Source: Falsochrobactrum ovis (GTDB taxonomy: Bacteria > Pseudomonadota > Alphaproteobacteria > Rhizobiales > Rhizobiaceae). Taken from it: a stretch of DNA of 64,000 nt. The notes under the pieces were generated by a model. It worked only from the letters and a program-made list of their open reading frames with translations. It did not search any database and had not been told where the DNA came from. Below, piece after piece: positions 1 through 8,963 of this stretch. The position numbers and the translations under genes were made by a program. The stretch's first letter is position 1. Every line of letters begins with the position of its first letter. The DNA lies in contig NZ_QLMK01000003.1 of assembly GCF_003259955.1 (NCBI RefSeq), forward strand, positions 62,001 to 126,000. Direction: 5' to 3'.

Positions 1-68
1 AAAACGAGCGTAAGCTGCGAGGACGACAGATCCGTGATGGCATGATCATTGTCTTTGCGAACATTCGC

Positions 69-479
69 TTACCGTCCTGAATATCTTGTGCGACGCCCCG
101 AGACAGGACGACTATGCAATTGGTGGGTGGAGTATTGTCTATAATAGCCCAATCCGGTGCGCAGAATGGTAGCCATAACGCCACCACCTACCATGAGCCA
201 GCCAATGACATGCGGCCAGATAAACTCCACACCACTGCTTAGCGCGATGATCAGAACACCCGCCCATAGGATAATTGCCGTGCGGCGCCAATATACGGGG
301 TTGTTTTCATCGAAAACTGCTTTCCACAAAGACATAACCAAGCAAGCAAAAAAAACTGCTGCTGCCAGGCCAATGTTAAGCAACTCGACAGGTAGCCATG
401 GTTGCGTATCCAGCATTATTTCCATCCAGTTCGTCGTGCACCACCCACCGATGAGGGCAGCATGTTTCATTGCAGCCAT
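69..479 (-). CDS. Small hypothetical membrane protein
   Basis: I do not recognise this 136-residue protein. It shows about three hydrophobic segments (roughly residues 32-50, 66-82 and 88-106) and a basic, arginine-rich C-terminal tail, so an inner-membrane location is likely. The annotated ATG is the longest option; the in-frame ATG 21 codons later (MLDTQPWL) could be the true start. An antisense reading frame of equal length overlaps it, but only the minus-strand product has convincing membrane segments. It stands alone, about 210 bases from the iron-transport permease gene on the same strand. Confidence 0.5.
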   Translation of the reverse strand: MAAMKHAALIGGWCTTNWMEIMLDTQPWLPVELLNIGLAAAVFFACLVMSLWKAVFDENNPVYWRRTAIILWAGVLIIALSSGVEFIWPHVIGWLMVGGGVMATILRTGLGYYRQYSTHQLHSRPVSGRRTRYSGR

Positions 480-689
480 TGGGCTTAAGCTTTATGGCGG
501 CAACGTGTTAGAAGCACGGAAGCGAGACGAAAATACAGTCACATATTATTGCGCTCACGGTACATAACGTGTTGAAATCATTGGCTATCAAGCGGCTTCT
601 TTCGTGCATCATCCAAATCAGGGGCTTGCACGCAAATTTCAAAACCAATTTAGCGCATTATCTATTTTCTAATTTAAGCGGGCTACGTC

Positions 690-2378
690 TTATTTACCGT
701 GAGAAACTCCCAACCTCCGGCCCACACGGGCAAGGAAAATAATCGGTAATATTCCGACTATCACAATCGCCAAAGCCGCGATTGACGCCTCTTCATAGGT
801 GCCCCTCGCCGCTTCACCATAAAGATGAGTGGAAAAAGTTTCAAAATTCAGTGGTCGCAACAGTAATGTTGCTGGTAGTTCTTTCACGCAATCGACGAAA
901 ACGAGAAGGCCGGCTGCAACGATTGCGGTTTTAGACAGCGGCAAATGCAAGGTTCGGAAAGTTTCGGTCACGCTCCGCCCCAACATTCGCGAAGCATGGT
1001 CCAAAGATTGCGGTATACGCTCAAGACCTGCATCAATCCCCCCCGCCGAAATCGCCAAAAAGCGCACTAAATAGGCATAGATGAGTGCTGCGCCAGATCC
1101 GATCAGCAGCAATCCGGTAGTCCACCCAAACAGTTGGGACGCTATCTGGCCGACAATTTGGTCAAAGGCTCCTGCAACGACTAAGACGCCAATTGCAATC
1201 ACCGTTCCCGGCGCTGCATAGCCCATGATGGATAGACGATAAAACCATCGTGCTAATCCTTTAGGAAATAATCTCAATGCATAGGCAACTAAGATACCGC
1301 AAATCAGCACCAAAACCGTTGCGATTGCGGCAAACATAACCGTATTCACCGCCTCTGACGCGAGGCGAGGTGAAATTCCGGCAAAACGAACGCGCTTATA
1401 AGCCTCAATCACAAGATAAGATGCGGGCATTGCAAAACCGATAATGATCGGCATTGCACATAGAAGAAATAGTCCAAACGCTTTGAAGCCACGCACTTTA
1501 AGCGGATCAAACCCGCGGGAATGCCTGATATTGGTCGAAAAACGTTGTTTGCGCCGCGCCCAACGCTCAATCGATACGAGAACGACCACGATTAATAACA
1601 GAACAAGCGCCAATTGAGCTGCCCCTGGCAGATCCGAGCGGGTAATCCACGTCGTATAGATTGAGACTGTAAGTGTCCTCACGCCGAGAAATTCTGCCGC
1701 TCCAATATCATTAAGGGTTTCCATGAGCGCAAGACTGATGCCCACCGCAACAGCGGGACGCGCAAGCGGCAGCGCAACCCGCCAAAATATCGCGCCGCGG
1801 CTGACGCCAAGCGTTCTCGCCGCGTCGATCAAGCTCGCTGACTGCGTAAGAAACATCGCGCGCGTTGGGATATAAACATAAGGAAAAAGAACAAAGCCCA
1901 ACAGTATGATACAACCCGCCATTGATCTAATATCGGGAAGTCGAAACTCTCTAGGGCTATCAAACCCTAGCAAAAAGCGAATGGCTCCTTGCACTGGACC
2001 AATGGGATGAAGAATATCAAGATAGGCGTATGCAACAATATAGGTTGGGACCGCTAAAGGTAAAAGCAGCGCCCATTCTAGCACTGCACGCCCCCGAAAC
2101 TCGTAAGCAGTCACCAGCCAAGCTGTGCTTGTGCCGATAATGCCGGTGATCAGCCCCACGCCAATCAGTAAAATGAGCGTGTCGAACAAGGCAGTGGGAA
2201 AGATAGTGGCAAACCAATGCCCCCAAAGCCCGGAAGATCCCTGCAATGCTTCAACGCAAAGCGCCAGAACAGGGAGCAGCGCCAGCAGCGCCACGCAGCC
2301 AGACAGCAACAACCACCCGCGACCTGAAAGTGCACGTGGACGGCGAGGTTTACCCAAGGCTGAATGTGTAACGGGCAT
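690..2378 (-). CDS. fbpB: Ferric iron ABC transporter permease (FbpB-like)
   Basis: This is an inner-membrane permease of an Fbp/Afu/Sfu-type Fe(III) importer. The roughly 562-residue chain is a tandem fusion of two permease units, the usual architecture of FbpB. Each half carries an EAA-type cytoplasmic loop: one around residues 180-205 (DAARTLGVSRGAIFWRVALP) and one around 455-485 (DHASRMLGRSVTETF). The ATG at 2378 is chosen over an upstream TTG at 2390 because it has a GGGG-type ribosome site just upstream. It is the last gene of the minus-strand set fbpC-fbpA-fbpB and lies 146 bases after fbpA. Iron specificity is inferred from the binding-protein gene next to it. Confidence 0.9.
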   Translation of the reverse strand: MPVTHSALGKPRRPRALSGRGWLLLSGCVALLALLPVLALCVEALQGSSGLWGHWFATIFPTALFDTLILLIGVGLITGIIGTSTAWLVTAYEFRGRAVLEWALLLPLAVPTYIVAYAYLDILHPIGPVQGAIRFLLGFDSPREFRLPDIRSMAGCIILLGFVLFPYVYIPTRAMFLTQSASLIDAARTLGVSRGAIFWRVALPLARPAVAVGISLALMETLNDIGAAEFLGVRTLTVSIYTTWITRSDLPGAAQLALVLLLIVVVLVSIERWARRKQRFSTNIRHSRGFDPLKVRGFKAFGLFLLCAMPIIIGFAMPASYLVIEAYKRVRFAGISPRLASEAVNTVMFAAIATVLVLICGILVAYALRLFPKGLARWFYRLSIMGYAAPGTVIAIGVLVVAGAFDQIVGQIASQLFGWTTGLLLIGSGAALIYAYLVRFLAISAGGIDAGLERIPQSLDHASRMLGRSVTETFRTLHLPLSKTAIVAAGLLVFVDCVKELPATLLLRPLNFETFSTHLYGEAARGTYEEASIAALAIVIVGILPIIFLARVGRRLGVSHGK

Positions 2379-2524
2379 ATCTGACCCCAAAATAACGCCG
2401 ATGCAAATCTTCGCACCGGCGTTCTAAGTCAATTAGTGCTGCATTGAAATAGGAAGCAATGATTGCCGCCATTATTTAAAAAATATAAACATCTTCCCAA
2501 TGCTGCTTTTTAATGTTTCGGGAC

Positions 2525-3535
2525 TTAATTGTCGAAACCAACCTTATCCACAAGTTCGCTAGCCTGCTTGCGATAGGTAACGATTTCCGAAAGCGGAATA
2601 GTATCAATCTTCAGCTCACCAAAAGATTCGATGATCGGATCAAGTGTCACCCCGGGCTTGACCGGATATTCGAAATTGGCTTTTGCATAGAGCTGCTGCG
2701 CTTCGTCAGAAACCAGATATTCAAGCAGTTTGATTGCTTCATCCTTATTTGGAGCGTGCTTGGCAAGCGCCGCGCCACTGATATTAACTTGCGTGCCGCC
2801 GTCTTTGAAAGTGGGCAGGAACACCTTGATCCCCTCGCCCCATGCTTTCTGCTCATCACCGCCTCTGCCTGAGCGCATCAGCCCGACATAGTAAGAATTG
2901 GCAACTGCAATATCGCAGATTCCACCAACAATATCCTTGGCGCCATCACGGTCACCACCAGCCGCCTTGCGAGCGAGATTATTCTTCATCCCGGTCAGCC
3001 ATTCTTCGGCTTTTTCAACGCCATAATGGGCAATATAATCAGCAAACAAGGCTGTATTATAAGGGTGCTGGCCTGAACGAATACAAAGCTTACCCTTCCA
3101 TTTTGGATCCGACAGATCTTCATAATTGATCTCTTCGACGTCGAGATCTTTGTCTGCGTAGATCACCCGCGCGCGCATTGAAAGCGCGTACCAATGGCCA
3201 TTCGCATCGCGCAATTGTTCAGGCACGGCTTCATTCAGCGCCTGGGATTCCAGCGGCTGAGTTAGACCTTTTTCCACCAGATCCACGAGATTTCCGGCAT
3301 CAACCGTCATTAAAATGTCAGCAGGCGATTTATCGCCTTCAGAACTAACGCGCTCTACCAAACCGTCTTTGAGAAAAACCGTGTTGACGGTAGTCCCTGT
3401 CTTTTCCTTATAAACATCCAACAGAGGCTGGATCAAACCCGGCTCTCTTGTGGTGTAAATATTGACCTCATTTGCGCTCGCAGCGCCTGAAATTAAAGTC
3501 GCAGCCGTGACGGCCAATGCAATACGCGCAAACAT
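2525..3535 (-). CDS. fbpA: Ferric iron ABC transporter substrate-binding protein (FbpA/FutA-like)
   Basis: This is a periplasmic iron-binding protein of 336 residues. A Sec signal peptide (about residues 1-21, ending ..SGAASA) precedes the mature start NEVNIYTTREPG, typical of the FutA/FbpA class. The paired tyrosines that ligate Fe(III) in this family are visible in SYYVGLM near residue 216. It is encoded between the ATPase and permease genes of the same transporter, all on the minus strand. A 95-base gap from fbpC and a 146-base gap to fbpB suggest the three genes need not be one uniform transcript. I see no clear Fur or Irr site immediately upstream. Confidence 0.92.
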   Translation of the reverse strand: MFARIALAVTAATLISGAASANEVNIYTTREPGLIQPLLDVYKEKTGTTVNTVFLKDGLVERVSSEGDKSPADILMTVDAGNLVDLVEKGLTQPLESQALNEAVPEQLRDANGHWYALSMRARVIYADKDLDVEEINYEDLSDPKWKGKLCIRSGQHPYNTALFADYIAHYGVEKAEEWLTGMKNNLARKAAGGDRDGAKDIVGGICDIAVANSYYVGLMRSGRGGDEQKAWGEGIKVFLPTFKDGGTQVNISGAALAKHAPNKDEAIKLLEYLVSDEAQQLYAKANFEYPVKPGVTLDPIIESFGELKIDTIPLSEIVTYRKQASELVDKVGFDN

Positions 3536-3630
3536 GAAGTGGTGCTCCGCAAAGTTTCAGTTTCTCGCCTCAATCGGACTATAGAAAACTGCAATTACAC
3601 GGTCAATTATAAACATGAGTAAAATAGTCA

Positions 3631-4722
3631 TTATTCAGAAAAAATGAGCGCTTTGCTCCAATCGATCTCAACCGCGAGCTTATCGGCTTCATTTGGCACA
3701 TATTGTTCGGTTCGCACGCGAAGGCTGGTTGGGATGCCTTCAAGACGCAGCGCCAGCTCTTCGGTCTCTCCCAAAAATATGCGCTGTTCTATCCGCCCGC
3801 AAAGACAGGCCGGTATGCGGTTTTCTTGGCAGCTGATCGCAATATCTCGAGGCCGGACATAAACGAATACATCGCCATTTGAGTTCAAATTGCCGGGTGC
3901 TTGCAGTGAGCCCAGAGGCGTACGCAGGGTCGAACCATCCACTTCACCCGATATAATATTGAAATCACAAAAGAAATCCGCCGCATATCGACATCTTGGA
4001 CGGTCATGCAATTCGCGCGGAGTGCCCTGTTGGATAATTTTTCCCGCACGCATTAACACAACGCGGTCACCAATCGACAAAGCTTCTTCTGCTTCATGAG
4101 TAACAATAATGACCGGCGTACCTAATGCGCGCAAAAGTGCGACGGTTTCGTTTCGTACTCTGGCGCGCAAGCCGCGGTCGAGATTGGAAAAAGGCTCATC
4201 CATCAGCAGCAAATCAGGTTTTGGCGCTAACGCCCTGATCAGGGCGATGCGTTGCTGCTCTCCGCCAGACAACATATGCGGATATCGCTCTGCCATGTGA
4301 GCCATACCAACTAGGTCCAAAAGCTCATCCACTCTGGCACGCGCTTCATCCTTGCCAATCTTGCGCAATCCAAAAAGCACGTTTTCGCGAACGGTCAAAT
4401 GTGGGAATAAGGCATAATCCTGAAATACCACGCCAATATTACGTTTCTCAGGCTCAACAAATTTGGACGGCCCCACAAGCGTCCGATTATCCATGGTCAA
4501 TGTGCCTTCATCGGGCGAATCAATGCCAGCAATAATGCGTAATAATGAGGTTTTTCCACAGCCCGAATGGCCCACCAAACAAATGATCTCTCCCGGCATG
4601 ACATCAAGCGAGATGTTGTCGAGAGCTCGAACATTACCAAATTGGCGGCTAATCCCTGTAAGACTCAGTGCTGGCTGAGTCTCAGTTAGCAGATTGGAAT
4701 TTTTCAGATTGCCTGCGTCCAT
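3631..4722 (-). CDS. fbpC: Ferric iron ABC transporter ATP-binding protein (FbpC-like)
   Basis: This is the cytoplasmic ATPase of the Fe(III) importer, 363 residues. Walker A is GHSGCGKT (51-58), the ABC signature is LSGGEQQR (about 151-158) and Walker B is LLLMDEP (171-177). A TOBE-like regulatory region follows residue 260. It opens the minus-strand order C-A-B, whereas the classical order is A-B-C. The 200-base divergent gap to the flavoprotein gene at 4923 contains an 8-bp-arm inverted repeat that could control either promoter. Confidence 0.93.
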   Translation of the reverse strand: MDAGNLKNSNLLTETQPALSLTGISRQFGNVRALDNISLDVMPGEIICLVGHSGCGKTSLLRIIAGIDSPDEGTLTMDNRTLVGPSKFVEPEKRNIGVVFQDYALFPHLTVRENVLFGLRKIGKDEARARVDELLDLVGMAHMAERYPHMLSGGEQQRIALIRALAPKPDLLLMDEPFSNLDRGLRARVRNETVALLRALGTPVIIVTHEAEEALSIGDRVVLMRAGKIIQQGTPRELHDRPRCRYAADFFCDFNIISGEVDGSTLRTPLGSLQAPGNLNSNGDVFVYVRPRDIAISCQENRIPACLCGRIEQRIFLGETEELALRLEGIPTSLRVRTEQYVPNEADKLAVEIDWSKALIFSE

Positions 4723-4812
4723 AAGAAAACCAAGATTACACTTCTCGATCGAACAAAATTATTTCTATGACAGAATATAACAAAAACCAGACCAATTGCA
4801 TCAAGAATATCT

Positions 4813-4841
4813 GACTAAAGCTCAAACTGCGATCTTTAGTC
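4813..4841. promoter_or_regulatory. Inverted repeat in the fbpC / flavoprotein divergent gap
   Basis: Perfect 8-bp arms GACTAAAG and CTTTAGTC are separated by 13 bases. They lie 91 bases from the fbpC start and 81 bases from the flavoprotein start. The position suits an operator for a dimeric regulator, but a transcribed hairpin is equally possible. It does not match a regulatory consensus that I can name with confidence. Confidence 0.35.
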
Positions 4842-4922
4842 CTTTATCCTATTGATCGTTAAGCTATATCGCTTCAATTATTAAACCTTAGAAACCCTCA
4901 TTCCGCACGCAGGAGACCCATA

Positions 4923-6251
4923 ATGGGACCAACCACCGATAAGGTAGCAAATAGTGACAGACTACCTCAGGAAACTAAAGTAGCGATTATTGGTGGTGGA
5001 ATTATTGGGGTTTCTACAGCTCTGTTTTTGGCTGAACGCGGAATTCCAGTGGCACTTTTTGAGAAGGGCGAAATTGCTGGCGAACAGTCAAGCCGCAATT
5101 GGGGCTGGTGCCGCCGAACCGGGCGCGATACTCGCGAAATGCCGCTGATCGTGGAAAGCATGCGTTTATGGGAAGGCATGAATGAGCGAACTGGTCGAGA
5201 GACTGGTTTTCGTATCTGCGGCATCGTTTACGCAGCCGCAAAAGAGCAAGAAGTTGAACGCTATGCTGAGTGGATCAAAATAGCAGCCCAGCATGATATT
5301 AAAACCGAATTGCTCAGTTCCCGGCAGATTACAAAGCTTGTACCCGGCCTAACGATTCCATCCGCAGGCGGCATGATAACACCTATGGACGGGCGCGCCG
5401 AACCTCAAAAAGCCGTTCCAGCCATGGCCGCGAAAGCACAGGAGCTCGGAGCAAAGATTTTGCAACAATGCGCGGTGCGCGGCATAGAGACTAAAAACGG
5501 ACGTGTCAGCGCTGTCTTAACAGAAAAAGGCCGGGTTAATTGTGAAGCAATTGTGGTCGCAGGTGGCGCATGGTCGCGATTAATCGTGTCGGACTTTGCC
5601 GTCCGCTTGCCCCAGCTCAAGGTCCGATCCTCGGTGTTTCGCACCGCCGCTTTCGATGGCGGAGTGGAACCAGCTATGGCTTTTCCGGGATTTGCTCTTC
5701 GGAAACGTTTGGATGGCGGCTACACGATCGCGAGTCTGGGCGATTCAATTGCCGATATAGTACCTGACAGTTTCCGCTTCTTGCGCGATTTCATTCCATC
5801 GCTTTCCACCGAATGGCGCTCGTTGCAATTTCGCTTTGGCAAACGCTTTTTTGAAGAAGCGTTCAAATGGAAGTTACGCCTTGCGGACGAGATTTCGATC
5901 TTTGAGAAAATCCGGATCCTTGATCCAAAACCGCACCTACCCACCAATGAGAAGGTCTTTGAAGCGTTGAAAAAGGCAATACCCGTCTTTGAAAAGGCCA
6001 CCGTCGCGCAACATTGGGCCGGTATGATTGATACGATGCCTGATGTGATTCCGGTGATTTCACCATTGCCAGGCGTGGAAGGTTTAATTGTCGCAACGGG
6101 TTTTTCTGGTCATGGTTTCGGTATTGGCCCCGGCGCTGGGCGATTAGTTGCAGATATGGTGATGAATGAGTCTCCGCTCGTTGATCCTTCACCCTTCCAT
6201 ATCTCACGTTTTTCCGACGGATCAAAACTGAGGATAGAGAACTGGGGCTAA
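4923..6251 (+). CDS. FAD-dependent amino-acid dehydrogenase/oxidase (DadA-like)
   Basis: This is a 442-residue member of the DAO (D-amino acid oxidase/dehydrogenase, glycine-oxidase-like) superfamily. The Rossmann FAD-binding loop GGGIIG is at residues 24-29. The block SSRNWGWCRRTGRDTREMP, characteristic of this subfamily, follows near residue 55. The C-terminal signature GFSGHGFGIGPGAGR contacts FAD in relatives. The start has a good ribosome site (AGGAG, 7 bases upstream). It probably oxidises an amine or D-amino acid; the substrate cannot be read from sequence. The next gene downstream is a broken MHS-family transporter, a plausible former partner for substrate uptake. Confidence 0.8.
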   Translation: MGPTTDKVANSDRLPQETKVAIIGGGIIGVSTALFLAERGIPVALFEKGEIAGEQSSRNWGWCRRTGRDTREMPLIVESMRLWEGMNERTGRETGFRICGIVYAAAKEQEVERYAEWIKIAAQHDIKTELLSSRQITKLVPGLTIPSAGGMITPMDGRAEPQKAVPAMAAKAQELGAKILQQCAVRGIETKNGRVSAVLTEKGRVNCEAIVVAGGAWSRLIVSDFAVRLPQLKVRSSVFRTAAFDGGVEPAMAFPGFALRKRLDGGYTIASLGDSIADIVPDSFRFLRDFIPSLSTEWRSLQFRFGKRFFEEAFKWKLRLADEISIFEKIRILDPKPHLPTNEKVFEALKKAIPVFEKATVAQHWAGMIDTMPDVIPVISPLPGVEGLIVATGFSGHGFGIGPGAGRLVADMVMNESPLVDPSPFHISRFSDGSKLRIENWG

Positions 6252-6368
6252 AGCCGCGAACAATTATTGCGCAGCCTGTCAACTATGCGACATAATCTGT
6301 CTTATTAGTCATTCCCTCTTGCCTATTTGTTTTCCGAGGCGTTAAGAAGCGCGCTTTCTCTCCCCTTT

Positions 6369-6392
6369 CCCCCGCCCGGGGGACTATGAAGA
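6369..6392 (+). promoter_or_regulatory. GC hairpin covering the ribosome site of the MHS transporter
   Basis: CCCCC (6369-6373) can pair with GGGGG (6378-6382) around the loop GCCC. The G run is also the best Shine-Dalgarno sequence for the transporter start at 6386 or, with better spacing, 6392. The hairpin would mask ribosome binding. Whether it acts in the cell is inference. Confidence 0.35.
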
Positions 6393-7683
6393 TGGATAAA
6401 CTCATGACCAAAGCGCCAGCGGAAATTCAAAAGGTGAATTCCGTGCGTCGTGTCCTGACCGCAAGCATGATCGGCACGACCATTGAATTTTTTGATTTTT
6501 ACATTTACGCCACAGCGGCAGTAATCGTATTCCCGCATCTTTTTTTCCGGCAAGCGATGGTAACTCAGCGCTTCTGCAATCGTTTGCGACATTTGCGATT
6601 GCCTTTTTTGCTCGCCCCATAGGTGCCGCCCTATTCGGCCATTACGGCGATAAAATCGGACGCAAGGCGACGCTGGTTGCCGCCCTTATGACCATGGGTA
6701 TTTCCACAGTCGCGATCGGTTTTCTTCCCACTTACGCCTCAATAGGTGTGGCAGCGCCCCTTTTGTTGGCTCTTTGCCGTCTTGGACAAGGTCTTGGACT
6801 GGGAGGAGAATGGGGAGGTGCCGTGCTCTTAGCAACGGAGAACGCTCCAGAGGGTAAGAAAAGCTGGTATGGAATGTTTCCGCAGCTTGGCGCGCCCATC
6901 GGCTTTATTCTTGCGACCGGCATATTTCTGTTCTTAGCAGAGGTCTTAACCGACGAACAATTTTTCTCATTCGGCTGGCGCATACCATTCTTGGCAAGCG
7001 CTGTTCTTGTGGGCGTTGGTCTTTTTATCCGTCTTAGAATATCTGAGACACCTGAGTTCCAGAAAGCCATCGACAAGGCAGAGCGGGTCACAGTTCCCGC
7101 TGCAACCCTGTTTCGCGACCATAAGCTTAATCTGTTCTGCGGCACCATTGGTGGCATGGCCACATTCGTGCTTTTCTACATTATGACAGTTTTTTCTTTG
7201 GGCTGGGGCACCGGTGCGCTTGGCTATAGCCGCGAAGAGTTTCTTATACTTCAGATGATCGGCGTTTTATTCTTTGCGCTCACCATTCCTTTTGCTGGTC
7301 TTATAACTGACCGTTTCGGAATGCGGCCAGTAATGGTGCTCGTAACGCTGGCTATCGGTGCTTATGGTCTCATTATGGCGCCGCTGGTGGCTGCGGGAAC
7401 TCCAGGTGTGTTGGCATTTCTGATCATTGGTTTTGCCCTGATGGGCATGACTTATGGGCCGATTGGCGCGGTTCTGGCGGCACCATTTCCTACATCGGTG
7501 CGTTATACCGGTGCGTCACTGGCCTTCAATCTGGCAGGAATTTTGGGAGCTTCGCTCGCACCTTATATCGCGACCTGGCTGGCCACGCATTATGGCTTCA
7601 ACTATGTAGGTTATTATATGCTTTTTGCAGCATTAATATCGCTGATTGGCTTCTCATTTGTCTCTTTCAGATACAAAGACTAA
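6386..7683 (+). pseudogene. MHS-family (ProP/ShiA-like) MFS transporter, frameshifted
   Basis: Two frames together encode one metabolite:H+ symporter of about 432 residues. The first frame gives the family N-terminus (MIGTTIEFFDFYIYATAAV..) up to about 6546. The second frame resumes with FPASDGNSALLQSFATFAIA and continues through the MFS loop GHYGDKIGRKATL to 7683. The break lies in the T7 run at 6540-6546: adding one T restores HLFFPASDG and a full-length, 12-segment-type protein. The rest is intact with no other stop, so the lesion is recent, a slippage variant, or a sequencing error. The start may be 6392 rather than 6386 because of ribosome-site spacing. Substrates of the family include proline/betaine, shikimate and dicarboxylates; the adjacent flavoprotein suggests an amine or amino acid. 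Confidence 0.85.
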
Positions 7684-7694
7684 CCAAACAGAAA

Positions 7695-7722
7695 CCCGCG
7701 TCGCCAAGCGGCGTGGGCTTTT
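7695..7722. terminator. Rho-independent terminator after the MHS transporter
   Basis: A stem of about 10 bp (CCCGCGTCGC / GCGGCGTGGG, with G-T pairs) is followed by TTTT on the plus strand. It sits 12 bases after the transporter stop and just before the convergent gene end at 7734. Confidence 0.7.
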
Positions 7723-7733
7723 GCACTTATTGG

Positions 7734-8846
7734 CTAAAATATCCCCCATGCACGAAATCGGCCCCGTCCGGTGATTTCTCTGACATTAAGATCGGCGATC
7801 AATTTCAATGCGCCCTGCTGGGTGACGCCCAATTCTTTCTCCACCATCTGGCTTGAAACCAGAGGATGACGCATCAGCATTTCGACGAGTTGCGGTAATC
7901 TTGAGTTAGACCGACGTCCCTTTAGCTTGCGCTGCATCTGCTCACGGGCGAGCATTAATCTATCATGCTCCTTCATCGCCAATTGTGCATTTTCTTCTAT
8001 TGCAGAAAGAAAGGTCTCAAGGCGCAATAGCCTATTTTGCGATCGTCTTTCATCGGGTCGTTTGGATCTTAATCCCACACTAATTACCGGCAGGTGATGG
8101 GCGGCTATTCCGGCTTGTCGCAAATATGCCGCTGTAAACAACCGTCCAATCCATGCCGACCGTTGCACCACTTCAAGCGAATACCATGCATCATGCATGA
8201 TTGCAGCGCGCAGAATTGGCGGTAAAGACGCAGTTTTTGAAAAGCAATCTCGCCATTCTTGCAGCCGTGCTTCCTCGTCCCAATCTTCGTCCATTAAGAG
8301 GGCTTGCGTGTCAGTATTCACCCGCTTGCGCTTTTCGGCCGCTCCGCCGCTTAGAAGTAAATCGGTGCGGGCCAGTAACGCATCTATATCGTCAAGCAGC
8401 GGATCAACTTCATCCTCCAGCCTATCAGAATCGGTGCGGAACTCCTGATTGCTTAACTCAAAATTGCGCCCAAGAAGCTGTTGCATCCCGCTTTGACTTA
8501 GCGCCCAGTCGGACTTACGACTGGTTATTTGACGTCGCATCCGCACAACTGCGTGCGCAATCGTGATCGCATGACTAGGCGTGCGATTGTCCATCAAGGC
8601 GTCATGCAACACCAGATCTTCCAGATGGACCAAATCGCCTTCAAGCCACACGGATGCGGTTGCATCATGCATGTGCATGCGCTCCAAGAACCCCTCTCGG
8701 ATCGGCGAGCACGCTAACCGTTCATCCAATCTGGCTAAAGCCGCAGTCGCACTGGCAACCGGCAGGAATAAATGTTCGATTGGCAGCGTATCGAGATCAT
8801 AAGTCATAAAAGCATAACGCAGACGATTCCGGAAAAAGGCAAACAT
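7734..8846 (-). CDS. RHE_PE00001 family (DUF1612/HTH) protein
   Basis: This 370-residue protein resembles the RHE_PE00001 family common on rhizobial plasmids and chromosomes: an N-terminal and central DUF1612-like part (DERLACSPIREGFLERMH, LVLHDALMDNRTPSHAI) and a C-terminal winged-helix-like region (MRHPLVSSQMVEKELGVTQQ, about residues 320-345). The latter suggests DNA binding. The biochemical role is unknown. The ATG at 8846 has an AGGGG site six bases upstream; the in-frame ATG at 8807 has none but begins with the family-like MTYDLDTLP, so the true start is uncertain. It is read alone, convergent with the MHS transporter. Confidence 0.75.
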   Translation of the reverse strand: MFAFFRNRLRYAFMTYDLDTLPIEHLFLPVASATAALARLDERLACSPIREGFLERMHMHDATASVWLEGDLVHLEDLVLHDALMDNRTPSHAITIAHAVVRMRRQITSRKSDWALSQSGMQQLLGRNFELSNQEFRTDSDRLEDEVDPLLDDIDALLARTDLLLSGGAAEKRKRVNTDTQALLMDEDWDEEARLQEWRDCFSKTASLPPILRAAIMHDAWYSLEVVQRSAWIGRLFTAAYLRQAGIAAHHLPVISVGLRSKRPDERRSQNRLLRLETFLSAIEENAQLAMKEHDRLMLAREQMQRKLKGRRSNSRLPQLVEMLMRHPLVSSQMVEKELGVTQQGALKLIADLNVREITGRGRFRAWGIF

Positions 8847-8916
8847 TAATGCCCCTGCGGGCTGGTCCGTCCGCAGCTTTTAATCCTTTTCAATCTCACA
8901 AAAGCTTCAGCACAAT

Positions 8917-8945
8917 AAAAAAGCGGCCCGCAAAGGCCGCCTTTA
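8917..8945 (-). terminator. Intrinsic terminator of putA
   Basis: On the minus strand GCGGCC, loop TTTGCG and GGCCGC are followed by TTTTTTATT. It starts about 20 bases after the putA stop. Confidence 0.85.
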
Positions 8946-8963
8946 TTGTTTAGTGTCGAGTTA

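Noticed and set aside
3-80. Open plus-strand frame ending at a TGA, possible tail of a gene starting outside the window
   Set aside because: Only 25 codons, no recognisable motif, and it overlaps the end of the minus-strand membrane protein gene.
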